DNA of 64,000 nucleotides, taken from NCBI RefSeq assembly GCF_963666525.1, contig NZ_OY762905.1:992001-1056000 (forward strand), in the 5' to 3' direction. Under the pieces are notes generated by a model. It was not told the origin of the DNA. It was given only the letters and a program-made list of their open reading frames with translations, and made no database searches. This stretch comes from an uncultured Cohaesibacter sp. GTDB taxonomy: Bacteria; Pseudomonadota; Alphaproteobacteria; Rhizobiales; Cohaesibacteraceae. Positions 27,498 through 38,278 of the stretch are shown here, one piece after another. Numbering within the stretch: the stretch's first letter is position 1; every line of letters begins with the position of its first letter. The translations under genes were made by a program, and so were the position numbers.

Positions 27498-27526
27498 AGG
27501 GCCGACGTTCATGGAACGTCGGCCCT
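27498..27526 (-). terminator. Strong hairpin between ftsZ and lpxC
   Basis: Perfect 13-bp stem with a 3-base loop (27498-27510 and 27514-27526), 38 nt after the ftsZ stop. The U run is weak on the minus strand, so it may act as a partial terminator or an mRNA-stabilising stem that sets the ftsZ to lpxC ratio. Confidence 0.65.
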
Positions 27527-27563
27527 TTGGCAACTTGAAATATTATCGCCTTGTAACAAACCG

Positions 27564-29438
27564 TTACCTGGACTGGCGACGCAGGAATGCAGGAATTTCG
27601 ACCTGGTCTTCTTCACTGATTCTCTGGGCCTGCTGAACAGGGGCAGAAACCATCCGTCCCTGGGCATCAAGCTGACCCTGCTGCGGCTGATAACCGGCGT
27701 TCGGCATCGGACGCTGCTGCTGCGGGCGCGGCGCAAACTCATTGAGCGGAGACCCGGAAGCCGGCATGCCGCTCATGGAAGACATTGGAGCTTGCGGTGC
27801 AGCCGGAGCGCTCATGCGTGGCATGACAGGCATTTCCTGCTGATGGCCATGATGCTGCGGAGCCTGAGGTGCCATGCGAGCCTGCGGAGCGGGCTGTGCA
27901 TGGTAGGCGTCCTGATGATGACCATCGAATTCCTCATCCCGGCGACCAAGACCAACAGCAGCAAGGCGCTTCAGCAGGCTCATCGGACGGGTATCGTCTT
28001 CCTGGTGATCATGCTCTTCCCTGTTGCGCAGGGCAGCAAGTTCACGCTGGATCATCGGAGGCAGCTCATCAACGGTCGGCATCGGGCGATGCAGATTTTC
28101 CGGAACTTCCGCTGCAGGCGGAATGAACGGCGTTGCGGCGTCAACGGTGGTTTCCTGAACAGCCTTTGGGGCTTCAAACTCTTCCTCTACGATCGGCTCT
28201 CTGGCGGCTTCCGGCTTGAAGGGAGCGATCGAAACGGCCGGGTCCTGTTCGGAAGGACGGGCAACTGGCTGCTCACGCCGTTCAAACTCGGCCGAGAAGC
28301 TCTCGACAGGTTTGGCAGGCGCAGGCATCTGAACAGGTTCAGCCTGTGCTTTCACCGGAGCCTGAACAGGGGCTTCCTTGTGAGTGGCTTCAGGAGCAGG
28401 CGCTGCGACATTGCGCAGGCGATCCGTCAGCTCTTTCATGCGCTGGTCGGCAGGAACAACGGTCTCGGTCAGGATCTGGTCGATACCGGTTGCCACGACA
28501 GATACGCGGATCATGCCTTCCATGTTCTCGTCGAAGGTGGCGCCAAGGATGATGTTGGCATCTTCGTCCACTTCCTCACGGATGCGAGTGGCGGCTTCAT
28601 CGACTTCAAACAGGGTCAGATCCTTGCCGCCGGTGATCGAGATGAGCAGGCCCTGAGCGCCTTTCATCGAGATATCATCAAGCAGCGGATTGGCAATGGC
28701 GGCCTCAGCAGCGGCAAGAGCACGGCCATCGCCGGACGCTTCGCCAGTCCCCATCATCGCCTTGCCCATAGCGCGCATGACCGAACGCACATCGGCAAAG
28801 TCGAGGTTGATGAGACCTTCCTTGACCATCAGATCGGTAATGCAGGCAACACCGGAGTAAAGAACTTCGTCAGCCATGGAGAAGGCATCAGCAAAGGTGG
28901 TCTTCTCGTTGGCAATGCGGAACAGGTTCTGGTTCGGAATGACGATCAGGGTGTCGACATTCTTCTGCAGTTCTTCAATCCCGGCTTCGGCAAGACGCAT
29001 GCGGCGCTGGCCTTCGAAATGAAACGGCTTGGTGACCACACCTACCGTCAGTATACCCTGCTCACGGGCAGCGCGCGCGATAACCGGAGCGGCCCCTGTG
29101 CCGGTACCACCGCCCATGCCTGCGGTGATGAAAACCATATGCGAGCCATCGAGATGATCATTGATCTCGTCGATCACTTCTTCGGCAGCAGCACGCCCGA
29201 CTTCGGGCTGAGAGCCGGCACCAAGTCCTTCGGTGACCGCAATGCCCATCTGGACAATGCGTTCGGCCCTGGACAGGGTCAGCGCCTGTGCATCCGTGTT
29301 TGCCACCACAAAATCGACGCCCAGCAAACCGGTATCGATCATGTTGTTCACTGCGTTTCCGCCTGCACCACCGACACCGAAGACCGTGATTCTCGGTTTC
29401 AATTCGGTAATATCGGGCATCTTCAAATTGATGGTCAT
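27564..29438 (-). CDS. ftsZ: Cell division protein FtsZ with long linker
   Basis: Tubulin-like GTPase that forms the cytokinetic ring and recruits the divisome. The 624-residue product has the nucleotide-binding [11 protein letters not shown] (21-31), the tubulin signature GMGGGTGTG (107-115), and the T7-loop region ([13 protein letters not shown]). A disordered linker of nearly 300 residues follows, rich in Pro, Gln, Ala, Met and His, before the conserved C-terminal peptide EIPAFLRRQ that binds FtsA and other partners. Much longer than E. coli FtsZ (383), but long linkers are known in Rhizobiales and Caulobacter. It begins 203 bp after ftsA, room for its own promoter. Confidence 0.98.
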   Translation of the reverse strand: MTINLKMPDITELKPRITVFGVGGAGGNAVNNMIDTGLLGVDFVVANTDAQALTLSRAERIVQMGIAVTEGLGAGSQPEVGRAAAEEVIDEINDHLDGSHMVFITAGMGGGTGTGAAPVIARAAREQGILTVGVVTKPFHFEGQRRMRLAEAGIEELQKNVDTLIVIPNQNLFRIANEKTTFADAFSMADEVLYSGVACITDLMVKEGLINLDFADVRSVMRAMGKAMMGTGEASGDGRALAAAEAAIANPLLDDISMKGAQGLLISITGGKDLTLFEVDEAATRIREEVDEDANIILGATFDENMEGMIRVSVVATGIDQILTETVVPADQRMKELTDRLRNVAAPAPEATHKEAPVQAPVKAQAEPVQMPAPAKPVESFSAEFERREQPVARPSEQDPAVSIAPFKPEAAREPIVEEEFEAPKAVQETTVDAATPFIPPAAEVPENLHRPMPTVDELPPMIQRELAALRNREEHDHQEDDTRPMSLLKRLAAVGLGRRDEEFDGHHQDAYHAQPAPQARMAPQAPQHHGHQQEMPVMPRMSAPAAPQAPMSSMSGMPASGSPLNEFAPRPQQQRPMPNAGYQPQQGQLDAQGRMVSAPVQQAQRISEEDQVEIPAFLRRQSR

Positions 29439-29642
29439 AGTACCCTCATCTCACTGCATGGATCGAATTGCTACCGATCTCAATCCGCCTAACTGTGGAG
29501 CCACGCAAACTCATACTGCTCCAATTACTCTCTTCAACTTTTTCGAGTGAGGCAGCAGGACGAATCATTCCGTCCAATATACCTCAAGCCCTTGATTCCG
29601 ATCAACGATTCACAAGTGTTTCACGACGCTATCCAATCGAAA

Positions 29643-30968
29643 TCAGAAGCTTTCCGTAAACCAGCGCCTGAAACGCCCTCCGCGACCAGTGCTTCCATTG
29701 AGCGCTTGCTTGATCGGCACTTTCTCAAACTGTTCGATTTGGGCCACCTGAGGATAGATCATCAAGCCGACCGCCGTAGCAAAAGCAGGTCCCTTTCCGA
29801 TATCCGGCAACCCGGCGACGCCCAGAGGACGCCCCAATCGTACATTCCGTCCCATGATGCGCCTTGCGGTTTCGGCCATGCCCGTAAGCTGGCTGCCACC
29901 ACCGGTCAGCACCACCCGTCGCCCCACATGGCCGGAAAAGCCCGAAGCTTCGATCCGGTCACGTACGACTTCCAAGATTTCCTCGACGCGCGGCTTGATG
30001 ATCCGCGTCAGCGAGGCCTTGGGAACCTGATTGAGCAGATCCCGGTCATCGTCGCCAACAGGCGGCACGGCAACCAGTTCCTGATCATCTGACAGCGACA
30101 GAAGCGCGCTGCCGTAAAGAGTCTTGATCCGTTCCGCATCGGCAAGGCGGGTCGAAAGACCGCGCGCCAGATCCATGGTCACATGGTGCCCGCCCATGGC
30201 GATGGCATCGGAATGAACAAACTGGCCGTTGACGAAAATCGAAATCGACGTCGTCCCGCCGCCAAGGTCGACACAGGCAACCCCAAGCTCGGATTCATCA
30301 TCCACCAGACAGGAAAGACCAGAAGCATAAGGCGTGGCCACCATTGCCGCCACATCGAGATGGCAGCGATTGATGCACAGCTCCAGATTCTTCAGGGGTG
30401 CCGTCTGCGCCGTGACCACATGCATGTCGACGGCCAGATCGTCACCAATCATGCCGCGCGGATCACGGATTCCCTTGCCACCATCGAGCGAATAGCCGAT
30501 CGGCATGGAATGAACCACCGTGCGATCCATCGTCAGCAAATGGCTGGCCCCGGCCTGCAGCACCCTGCGAATATCAACCTCGTCCACCTCATGGCCGCTC
30601 AGGGACACCGACGCACTGAGGGTATCGCTATGAATGCGCCCACAGGACACATTGACAATCAGCGACTGCACCGTCATGTCGGCCTGCGTCTCGGCAGCAC
30701 CGACGGCAAGCCGGATGGACGTCTCGGCCTGATCCAGATCGACAACAACGCCGGACTTGATGCCACGCGCCTGATGCAACCCGAACCCGAGCACCTGTAC
30801 CGTGTGGGTGCGATGCGGCAGCGCCTCGCTCTGTGGTCGCGGCACAAGACGCGCAATCATGCAGCAGATCTTGGTCGAACCGACATCAAGAATGGTGATG
30901 ATCTGCGACCGCTTGTGAATGAGACCACGTCCGCGCGAATCCCGTTTACCCCAGGGAGAACCGATCAT
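29643..30968 (-). CDS. ftsA: Cell division protein FtsA
   Basis: Actin-like ATPase that tethers FtsZ filaments to the membrane and signals to the septal wall synthase. The 441-residue product shows the phosphate-1 motif ILDVGSTKICCMIA (26-39), the SHS2-domain stretch around 100-170, the phosphate-2 motif CVDLGGGTTSISIF (around 232), and the adenosine motif VVLTGGGSQLTGM. The start overlaps the ftsQ stop by 4 nt (ATGA), indicating translational coupling. The N-terminus has ~20 extra basic residues compared with E. coli. Confidence 0.96.
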   Translation of the reverse strand: MIGSPWGKRDSRGRGLIHKRSQIITILDVGSTKICCMIARLVPRPQSEALPHRTHTVQVLGFGLHQARGIKSGVVVDLDQAETSIRLAVGAAETQADMTVQSLIVNVSCGRIHSDTLSASVSLSGHEVDEVDIRRVLQAGASHLLTMDRTVVHSMPIGYSLDGGKGIRDPRGMIGDDLAVDMHVVTAQTAPLKNLELCINRCHLDVAAMVATPYASGLSCLVDDESELGVACVDLGGGTTSISIFVNGQFVHSDAIAMGGHHVTMDLARGLSTRLADAERIKTLYGSALLSLSDDQELVAVPPVGDDDRDLLNQVPKASLTRIIKPRVEEILEVVRDRIEASGFSGHVGRRVVLTGGGSQLTGMAETARRIMGRNVRLGRPLGVAGLPDIGKGPAFATAVGLMIYPQVAQIEQFEKVPIKQALNGSTGRGGRFRRWFTESF

Positions 30969-31918
30969 GTTTCCACCTCCCGAGGAATGTCTGCCCCGAG
31001 CGTGCGCAGCGTTGCGCGACGTTTGGCAGCAGCATCCTTGCTCATGCGAACGAACGTCCTGTCGGCAAGACGCATGTCAACTGTCGTGATATCCTTGCGG
31101 GAAAGTGCCCCCTTCTCGTCGAAGGCAAGCAGCTTTTCCAGTGCGTCAGCCACGCCGACTTCCGGCAATTTGGCCTGAACGCCATTCTTGAAATAGAGAT
31201 CCCAGCGCCGTTCGGAGACATAGACCACGGCCCTTGTCTTGCGTGAGATGGAAGGAAACTGCGCCAGCAGCTCGAACATGGCCGCGGCCTGCCGCTGCGC
31301 ACCATGGCCAACGACCAGTGGCAACTTGGCAAACTCGGGATCAATGTGGTCGGTCAACACCGAGCCATCATAGGAAATCACGGAGACATATTCCCCGCGC
31401 TGCCACAGCGCAAAGGGTTTCTGCTCGCGGATCACCACCTGCAGCTTGTTCGGATAGAGTTTTTGCACCTGCGCTTCGGCAATCCAGCTCATGCTTTCCA
31501 GTTTCTTGCGGGCATCATAGGCATCAAAGGTCAGCAGCGAGCTGTCCTCGTTGATGCCGAGCACACGCAGGATATCTGCCTCGGACACTTCCTTCTGGCC
31601 GGAGATCAGCACAGCCTCGACCTTGAGACCGAACACCGACGACGCCTTTTCCAGTGTCGTCTGGTTCTCGCCACCAATCGTAGCGCCATACAGGATGGTC
31701 ACGCCAAGAAAGCCGACAGTGAGCCCCCAGCCGAACCCGCGCGGGATCCAGGCCTCCGCCAGCGGAATGATCCGGCGGTAGATTGGCAGGCGACGCTGCT
31801 CATAGGCATAGGCACGAGGATCCTGTGCAGCGCTCTTTCTGCGAGCGCCACCAGACACCGTCCTGCCATCCTTCTGTTTGCCCTTTATCGGTCGCACGAA
31901 GCGTCCTCCACCATCCAA
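30965..31918 (-). CDS. ftsQ: Cell division protein FtsQ
   Basis: Bitopic divisome protein linking early and late division proteins through FtsL/FtsB. The 317-residue product has a basic cytoplasmic N-terminus (~65 residues), one membrane segment (GWGLTVGFLGVTILYGATI), a POTRA domain (VEAVLISGQKEVSEADILRVLG) and the FtsQ beta domain. It overlaps the end of ddl by 34 nt and the start of ftsA by 4 nt. Confidence 0.94.
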   Translation of the reverse strand: MDGGGRFVRPIKGKQKDGRTVSGGARRKSAAQDPRAYAYEQRRLPIYRRIIPLAEAWIPRGFGWGLTVGFLGVTILYGATIGGENQTTLEKASSVFGLKVEAVLISGQKEVSEADILRVLGINEDSSLLTFDAYDARKKLESMSWIAEAQVQKLYPNKLQVVIREQKPFALWQRGEYVSVISYDGSVLTDHIDPEFAKLPLVVGHGAQRQAAAMFELLAQFPSISRKTRAVVYVSERRWDLYFKNGVQAKLPEVGVADALEKLLAFDEKGALSRKDITTVDMRLADRTFVRMSKDAAAKRRATLRTLGADIPREVET

Positions 31919-32808
31919 CTGACCAGTTCTTCAAATTCCATGCCCGCATGCCTTGCCATGTCAGGCACAAGAGATGTAGGCGTCATGCCTGGCTGGGTGT
32001 TCACTTCCAGACAGATGAGGTCGCCATCCTCTCCGGCGGTCTCGTCATAGCGAAAATCAGCACGGGAAATACCCCGGCAACCAAGCGCCTGATGAGCCTT
32101 TATGGTTAACGATTGAATATATTGGTAAATATTCGGTTTAAGATCTGCCGGCAAAATATGCGTCGAACCGCCCGGAGCATACTTGGCGTCGTAGTCATAG
32201 AAGGTGTTGTTATTGGAGATGATATCAATGATATCCAGCGCCCGGTCGCCCATTGCTGCGCATGTCAAGTCGCGACCGCCGACATAGCGTTCCACCATCA
32301 CCAGATCGCCGTAGGGCCAATCTGCGGAATAAAGTTCCTGTGGAGGATGCGGCTGATCCGCAGCAACAATCAGCACGCCGAAGCTCGACCCTTCGTTGAC
32401 CGGTTTGATCACATAGGGCGGCGGCAGGATATGGGACTTGGCAGCTTCCAACCGATGGACAACACGGGATTCGGCCACCGGAATTCCGGCAGCACGCATG
32501 ATATCCTTGGCTTTTTCCTTGTTCATTGCCAGAGATGAGGCAAGAACGCCACTGTGCGTATAGGGAATGCCGAGAACTTCGAGAACACCCTGGATGCAGC
32601 CGTCTTCACCGAACGGGCCATGCAGGGCGTTGAATGCAACATCAGGTTTCAGCTCGGACAAAACGGTGGATATGTCTCTCTGGACATCAATGCGGCTCAC
32701 TTTGTACCCGGCGGATTCGAGTGCATTTGCACAGTCTCTTCCGGAACTCAACGAAACCGGACGCTCGGATGACCACCCACCCATCAACACTGCAACATGC
32801 TTTGCCAT
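31885..32808 (-). CDS. ddl: D-alanine--D-alanine ligase
   Basis: ATP-grasp enzyme that makes the D-Ala-D-Ala dipeptide used by MurF. The 307-residue product starts MAKHVAVLMGGWSSERPVSL, the usual Ddl N-terminus, and contains HGPFGEDG, the ATP-grasp loop (KPVNEGSSFGV) and the metal-site CLEVNTQPGMTPTSL. Start chosen by AGAGG 8 nt upstream; the frame is open 31 codons further. It precedes and overlaps ftsQ, and follows the MazG-like gene after 258 bp. Confidence 0.96.
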   Translation of the reverse strand: MAKHVAVLMGGWSSERPVSLSSGRDCANALESAGYKVSRIDVQRDISTVLSELKPDVAFNALHGPFGEDGCIQGVLEVLGIPYTHSGVLASSLAMNKEKAKDIMRAAGIPVAESRVVHRLEAAKSHILPPPYVIKPVNEGSSFGVLIVAADQPHPPQELYSADWPYGDLVMVERYVGGRDLTCAAMGDRALDIIDIISNNNTFYDYDAKYAPGGSTHILPADLKPNIYQYIQSLTIKAHQALGCRGISRADFRYDETAGEDGDLICLEVNTQPGMTPTSLVPDMARHAGMEFEELVSWMVEDASCDR

Positions 32809-33066
32809 TAACCAAACCTCTTCTGCCAGAATAAACCCCGCGCGGGAAAACCACATTTCTGGCCGGAACCCTTGCACGACACAGAGGCCAGAGGATGGCA
32901 CTCTTGCAGGTCATGCAATTTGCACTTGATCCCTATAGTTATGGTTAAAAATCCCTAACAAATCATAAGCAAGAATCACTTATCATCGTCAGAAGCAGAA
33001 GAAGAACGGGGAAATGAGGGCAAGCCCTTGAATTGACTGAAATTCCAGATTTCGCCCGAAAGGGGA

Positions 33067-33408
33067 TTATTCAGGCTTTGAGGAAAGATAGCGAAACCAT
33101 TTGGTCTGCAGGGCCTGCTCGATGTTAATGTTTCTGTGTTTTGCGAACAGCAAAAGATGGGCAAACAGGTCGGCCAGCTCCTGTTCCACGGCCAGTTCGA
33201 GTTCCGCTTCGCTCTTGCCGCGATCCCGCCCGCGCCCGGAAAGACTGAGGAATGCGGAATGCAGCTCGCCCAGCTCTTCGGAAAGCTTGCAAAGATGCCA
33301 GAGATCGTCACGCTCAATGGCAAACCGTTCGGCATAGATATCTGAAACCCGTGCGATCTTGTCGCCAAGGGATGACAGCGTCTCGCTTTCGTCGTTCAGC
33401 TCGTCCAT
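33067..33408 (-). CDS. MazG-like nucleotide pyrophosphohydrolase
   Basis: 113-residue all-alpha protein with the MazG/NTP-PPase metal-binding pattern: SEELGELHSAFL (E44, E45 and E48) and EQELADLFAHLLLFAKH (E77 and D80). It ends NIEQALQTKW, as in family members. Such enzymes hydrolyse nucleoside triphosphates or related pyrophosphates (for example dCTP-, dUTP- or aberrant NTP-directed types); the substrate cannot be read from sequence. It sits between murB (49 bp away) and ddl (258 bp) in the division and cell-wall cluster, all on one strand, a position where most alphaproteobacteria that I recall have no gene or an unrelated one. Confidence 0.82.
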   Translation of the reverse strand: MDELNDESETLSSLGDKIARVSDIYAERFAIERDDLWHLCKLSEELGELHSAFLSLSGRGRDRGKSEAELELAVEQELADLFAHLLLFAKHRNINIEQALQTKWFRYLSSKPE

Positions 33409-33457
33409 ATCCCCTTAGCCCCGCAGCCATCCGCTTGAATCCCCTTCCGGGGGCTCG

Positions 33458-34414
33458 TCAGTCGAGAAAAGGCGTGATCGTCTTGCCTTCGGCGAAAGCT
33501 CCGATCCGCTTGATCTCCCAGTGCAGGGAAACCCCGGTCATCGCCCGCACCTTCTGGCGAATCGTTTCACCAAGCCGTTCGATGTCGTCAGCGGTTGCAT
33601 CACCGGTATTGATGAGAAAATTGGTGTGCTTGGGCGACACCTGCGCGCCACCCAGACTGAAGCCACGGAACCCGGCCTCGTCCACCAGCTTCCATGCACT
33701 CATGCCATCAGGGTTGCGGAAGGTCGAGCCACCGGTGCGCTCCTTGGTTGGCTGGTTTTCTTCCCGATAGGCAGAAACCTCGTCCATTTCGTCCTTCAAC
33801 GCATCCGGATCACCGGCTTCGCCCTGATAGGTCGCCTCGGTGAAGATATAGGAGGCAGGCACCGAACAGGAGCGGTAGCCATGGCCAAGATCATCGGGCG
33901 TCAGTTTATGAATGTCACCCTGACGGTCCATTGCGCGTGCGCCCAGAAGGCGGCGCTTGGTTTCGTCGCCATGCGCCCCGGCATTCATCCGCAAGGCCCC
34001 TCCGATTGAGCCGGGAATGCCCTTGTAGAAGGCAAAACCGCCAACCCCTTGCCGTGCCATCTGCTGGGCAAAGCGCATGTCCGGCATCGCCGCCCCCACT
34101 CGGACGACATAATCGTCATCGACCTCGACAGAGCTGAAGGCCTTGCCCGACAGGCGGATGACCACCCCTTCGATACCGCCATCGCGCACCAGCAGGTTGG
34201 AGCCAAGCCCGATCGTCGTGACCGGAATGTCTTCAGGCAAATGCTTGAGGAAATAGGACAGATCCGCTTCGTCTGCCGGATTGAAAAACAACTGGGCAGG
34301 CCCGCCCACCCGGAACCAGGTGAAACCGGAGATATCGAAGTTGCTCGACAGGCGTCCGCGCACCTTGCTCGTCCAGTCGCCCAGGTCCTCAAGCAGATCT
34401 GCAAACATCATCAA
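33458..34414 (-). CDS. murB: UDP-N-acetylenolpyruvoylglucosamine reductase
   Basis: FAD enzyme reducing UDP-GlcNAc-enolpyruvate to UDP-MurNAc. The 318-residue protein has [14 protein letters not shown] near the N-terminus, [12 protein letters not shown] (FAD phosphate site), [18 protein letters not shown], and [11 protein letters not shown] with the catalytic serine, which fits the short type II family. Its start overlaps the murC stop by 4 nt. Confidence 0.96.
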   Translation of the reverse strand: MMMFADLLEDLGDWTSKVRGRLSSNFDISGFTWFRVGGPAQLFFNPADEADLSYFLKHLPEDIPVTTIGLGSNLLVRDGGIEGVVIRLSGKAFSSVEVDDDYVVRVGAAMPDMRFAQQMARQGVGGFAFYKGIPGSIGGALRMNAGAHGDETKRRLLGARAMDRQGDIHKLTPDDLGHGYRSCSVPASYIFTEATYQGEAGDPDALKDEMDEVSAYREENQPTKERTGGSTFRNPDGMSAWKLVDEAGFRGFSLGGAQVSPKHTNFLINTGDATADDIERLGETIRQKVRAMTGVSLHWEIKRIGAFAEGKTITPFLD

Positions 34415-35826
34415 GCCTCTTCACCGGCCAGCGCCTTGAGAGCGCCGGCAAGCCCGTTGGCCCAGGTGGTGATGCTGCCTGCACCAAGACAGACCACATA
34501 ATCGCCCGGAGCCGCAATATCACGGATACGTTGCGCCAGACCTTCGGATGGTCCGAGCAAAGCGGCGTTGCGGTGGCCGTGGCTCTTCAGCCCTTCCACC
34601 AGCGCTTCGGCATTGACCCCTTCAATCGGCTTTTCACCGGCCGGATAGACATCGGCCACCAGCACATGGTCGGCGATGTTCATGCAGGTGCAGAAATCCT
34701 CGAAATGGTTCTGCAGGCGCGAATAGCGATGAGGCTGCATCACGGCGATCACCTTGCCCTGCGAAGCCTGACGGGCGGCGCGCATGACAGCGGCGATTTC
34801 GACCGGATGATGGGCGTAATCGTCAATCACCTCGATGCCGTTCCAGTTGCCCACCCGCGTGAAGCGGCGCTTGACACCGCCGAAGGAGGAAAGCCCCTTG
34901 CGAATGGCTTCAGCCGGAATTTCCAGTTCATGGGCCACGGCAATCGCCGCGGTCGCGTTGGCAACATTGTGCTCGCCGGGCATCGGCAGCGTCAGACCGG
35001 AGATTTCCTCAACGGCACCGCTGCGGCGATCACGGATTTCGACGGTAAAGCGACTGACACCACCGTCAGACCGCAAATCCTTGTAGCGGACATCTGCCTG
35101 CGGGTTGGTGCCATAGGTCACGATGCGCCGGTCCTCGATCTGCCCGACAAGGGTCTGCACCACCGGATGGTCAAGACACATGGCCGCAAAGCCGTAGAAG
35201 GGAACATTCTCGACGAAGGCCTTGAAAGCAGCCTTGACCGCATCATAGGTGTGATAGTGGTCCAGATGCTCCGGATCGATGTTGGTAACGATGGCGATAT
35301 CGGCAGGCAGCTTGACAAAGGTGCCATCGCTCTCGTCGGCTTCCACCACCATCCAGTCGCCATCCCCCATGCGGGCGTTCGTACCATAGGCGTTGATGAT
35401 GCCACCGTTGATCACTGTCGGGTCCATGCCGCCAGCATCCAGAAGAGCGGCGACCAGCGAAGTGGTGGTGGTCTTGCCATGAGTGCCACCAATCGCGATG
35501 GCTTCCTTGAAGCGCATCAGCTCGGCCAGCATTTCGGCACGGCGCACCACTGGCAGCAGCCGCGCGCGGGCTTCCTTCAGTTCCGGATTGTCTGCCTTGA
35601 TGGCGGACGAAACCACAACAACCTGAGCGTCGCCGATATTCTCGGCAGCATGACCGACCATCACCTTGATGCCCTGCTCGCGCAGCCGCACCACATTGGC
35701 CCCTTCGGCTATGTCACTGCCCTGCACCGTATAGCCGAGCTTGAGCAGCACTTCCGCAATACCGGACATGCCGATCCCGCCGATCCCGACGAAATGGACC
35801 GGACCAATATTCTGAGGCATCTTCAT
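34411..35826 (-). CDS. murC: UDP-N-acetylmuramate--L-alanine ligase
   Basis: Adds L-alanine to UDP-MurNAc using ATP. The 471-residue Mur ligase has an N-terminal Rossmann segment ([17 protein letters not shown]), the ATP loop [12 protein letters not shown] and the [10 protein letters not shown] motif typical of MurC. Overlaps murG by 4 nt upstream and murB by 4 nt downstream, so murG-murC-murB are translationally linked. Confidence 0.97.
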   Translation of the reverse strand: MKMPQNIGPVHFVGIGGIGMSGIAEVLLKLGYTVQGSDIAEGANVVRLREQGIKVMVGHAAENIGDAQVVVVSSAIKADNPELKEARARLLPVVRRAEMLAELMRFKEAIAIGGTHGKTTTTSLVAALLDAGGMDPTVINGGIINAYGTNARMGDGDWMVVEADESDGTFVKLPADIAIVTNIDPEHLDHYHTYDAVKAAFKAFVENVPFYGFAAMCLDHPVVQTLVGQIEDRRIVTYGTNPQADVRYKDLRSDGGVSRFTVEIRDRRSGAVEEISGLTLPMPGEHNVANATAAIAVAHELEIPAEAIRKGLSSFGGVKRRFTRVGNWNGIEVIDDYAHHPVEIAAVMRAARQASQGKVIAVMQPHRYSRLQNHFEDFCTCMNIADHVLVADVYPAGEKPIEGVNAEALVEGLKSHGHRNAALLGPSEGLAQRIRDIAAPGDYVVCLGAGSITTWANGLAGALKALAGEEA

Positions 35827-36929
35827 TGGGCAACTCCTGTAGCACCGGCCAATTCTTCCACCAGATCTGCCAGCCTTTCGGCAGCATCCAGCTTTCCCTC
35901 ACCCCGCGCAGCAGCTGCTGCGGCTGTGAGCTTTTCGGGATTGGCAATCAAATCTTCAAGCAAATCGGAAATATCGTTGGGCCGCATGCCGCGCTGCTGC
36001 AAAACCCATGCACCACCAGCCGATTCCAGAACCTTGGCATTGGCATGCTGGTCCTGATCGAGCGTGCCGGGTAGCGGCACCAGGATGGACGGGCGACCAA
36101 TGGCTGCCAGTTCACTGACCGAAGACGCCCCGGACCGGCAGACAACCAGATGCGCACCAGCGATCTGGGCAGGCATATCGGCAAAGAAAGGCGCCAGCTT
36201 TGCGGAAAGCCCCAGCTCGCGATAGCCAACCTTCACCTTCATCAGGTCTTCCGGACGGCACTGCTGCACCAGCAGGATGCGGGCACGCATGGCTTCCGGC
36301 AGGCGACCAAGCGCACCGGGCATATATTCGGAGAAGAAACGCGCCCCTTGTGAGCCGCCAAACACCACCAGATTGAACACGCCATCGGCGGTCAACGGCG
36401 CATAGGGCTGCTTGGCCGCTTCGGCAACAGCCGGACGCACCGGATTGCCGGTCAGCCGGACCTTGTCTTCCAGCCCTTCGGTCCCCCTGAGGATCGGGAA
36501 GCTGGCAGCAATCGCGCTTGCGCCCTTGCCCAGAAAACGGTTGGCGCGTCCCATCACGCCATTCTGTTCATGCAAACAGCTGGGCACGCCGAGCGAACGG
36601 GCAGCCAACATTGGCGGGACGGTTGGATATCCGCCAAATCCGACCACCACATCAGGCTTCAGTGTCTTGATGACCTTGCGCGCCACCATATAGCCACGAG
36701 CCAGTTTCAACGCTGCCTTTGCCATCTTGAGCGGACTTTTTACCGAAGGCGTCGCGGACGGGATGATCTGGATAGTCTCGGCCGGAAAGTCCTGGCCATA
36801 CTGCGTCGCACGGCCATCGGTCGCCAGATGCACCTTCCAGCCGCGCTCGATCAGCGCATGGGCCAGAGCCTGTGCGGGAAACAGGTGACCGCCGGTTCCT
36901 CCTGCCGTAAGCAAAACGGTTTTTGTCAT
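35823..36929 (-). CDS. murG: Lipid II synthase MurG
   Basis: Membrane-associated GT28 glycosyltransferase that adds GlcNAc to lipid I to make lipid II. The 368-residue protein has the N-terminal [16 protein letters not shown], the [14 protein letters not shown] loop, the GGSQGARFF loop and the donor-site [25 protein letters not shown] 206-bp spacer without obvious features separates it from ftsW. Confidence 0.97.
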   Translation of the reverse strand: MTKTVLLTAGGTGGHLFPAQALAHALIERGWKVHLATDGRATQYGQDFPAETIQIIPSATPSVKSPLKMAKAALKLARGYMVARKVIKTLKPDVVVGFGGYPTVPPMLAARSLGVPSCLHEQNGVMGRANRFLGKGASAIAASFPILRGTEGLEDKVRLTGNPVRPAVAEAAKQPYAPLTADGVFNLVVFGGSQGARFFSEYMPGALGRLPEAMRARILLVQQCRPEDLMKVKVGYRELGLSAKLAPFFADMPAQIAGAHLVVCRSGASSVSELAAIGRPSILVPLPGTLDQDQHANAKVLESAGGAWVLQQRGMRPNDISDLLEDLIANPEKLTAAAAAARGEGKLDAAERLADLVEELAGATGVAQ

Positions 36930-37135
36930 TCAAATCTCCACCCGTTGGTGGCTCCTTCTATGCCGTGCTTTCCATGCCGCACCGTCAGACCGACCCAAAG
37001 AGCCCACCCATCAGACAATGGCCACGAGGTCTAAGAGGGCTTTGAGGCAATCCCGTGGCACTCAAGGCCTTCTCCCCCCGCGGGTTTTCCGCATAGTCCG
37101 ATCCGCCAGACCTGTCAACGCCCAGCCCAACCGCA

Positions 37136-38278
37136 TCAGTCATAAGGCTTGAAGAACTGCCGTTTTTCCAGCCCAACCTCAGGCCGCTTGCGCGTCAGTG
37201 CCAAAAGAAATCCCATGGTCAAGGCAACAGAAAGAAGCGACGATCCGCCATAGGAAATGAAGGGCAGCGTCATGCCCTTTGCCGGCATCAGCTTGAGATT
37301 CACCGCGATGTTGATCACGGCCTGCAGGCCAAACAGCAACGCAAGGCCAGAAATCGCCAGCCGCTTGAACAGATCGTGGGTCTGCAACGCCAGCTTCAGC
37401 GCCCTGACGACGATGAACAGATAGACCGAAACAAGCAGCATACAGGCGATGATGCCGAACTCTTCAGCCAGCACGGCAAAGATGAAGTCGGTGTGGGAGT
37501 CCGGCAGGGTGCGCTTGACCATGCCCTCGCCCGGACCAACGCCTAACCAGCCGCCCCGAATGATGGCATCCATGGCGGTGTCCACCTGAAAGGTGTCGCC
37601 CGATGCCGGATCAAGAAAGCGGTTGATGCGACCCGTCACGTGCGGAACGAAGAAATAGGCCATCGTCAGGCCACCCGCGCCAAGTCCTGCCAGAAGGAAG
37701 ATCCAGAATATCGGCATGCCCGCCATGAAGAAAAGGCCCGACCACACGATGGCCAACAGCCCCGTCTGGCCGATATCGGGCTGAGCCACCAGCAGCGCCA
37801 CGACAATCATGAACAGCACGATGGAAAACAGGTTACCGGGAATTTCAGGCCTGCGATCATTTTCAGCAAACAGCCACGCCACAATGACCACGAAGGCAGG
37901 TTTCATGAATTCCGAGGGCTGCATGGTAAAGCCTGCAATGGAAATCCAGCGCTGTGCGCCCTTCACCGAGCCGCCAACCAGCAGCGTCATCACCATGCCG
38001 ATCAGCGAGCAAACCAGCACGAACAGCGCCAGTCGCCGCGTTCGGCGCGGATTGAGAAAGGTCACACCAATCATGATCGCGAGCGCCACCGGCACGAAGA
38101 AGGCGTGACGCTTGACGAAGTGGAATGCATCAAGATTGAGCTTCATGGCGATCGCCGGACTGGCCGCCATCGACAGGACCAGACCGAAGAACAGCAGCAG
38201 AATGAGCGCGACAAGCATCGGGCGGTCGATCGTCCACCACCATTCCGTCAGCATGTTTTTCCGCGTTCGGTGCATCAT
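37136..38278 (-). CDS. ftsW: Septal peptidoglycan glycosyltransferase FtsW
   Basis: SEDS-family polytopic membrane protein that polymerises lipid II at the septum together with FtsI. The 380-residue product has about ten membrane segments and the family signatures MQPSEFMKPAFV and PFISYGGSSL, plus GGWLGVGPGEGMVKRTLPDSHTDFIFAVLAEEFG, which contains the catalytic-region acidic residue. Overlaps the murD stop by 4 nt. Confidence 0.97.
   Translation of the reverse strand: MMHRTRKNMLTEWWWTIDRPMLVALILLLFFGLVLSMAASPAIAMKLNLDAFHFVKRHAFFVPVALAIMIGVTFLNPRRTRRLALFVLVCSLIGMVMTLLVGGSVKGAQRWISIAGFTMQPSEFMKPAFVVIVAWLFAENDRRPEIPGNLFSIVLFMIVVALLVAQPDIGQTGLLAIVWSGLFFMAGMPIFWIFLLAGLGAGGLTMAYFFVPHVTGRINRFLDPASGDTFQVDTAMDAIIRGGWLGVGPGEGMVKRTLPDSHTDFIFAVLAEEFGIIACMLLVSVYLFIVVRALKLALQTHDLFKRLAISGLALLFGLQAVINIAVNLKLMPAKGMTLPFISYGGSSLLSVALTMGFLLALTRKRPEVGLEKRQFFKPYD

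Noticed and set aside
34531-36057. 508-codon plus-strand frame across murC and murG
   Set aside because: Spans two well-identified genes on the other strand, with low-complexity composition.
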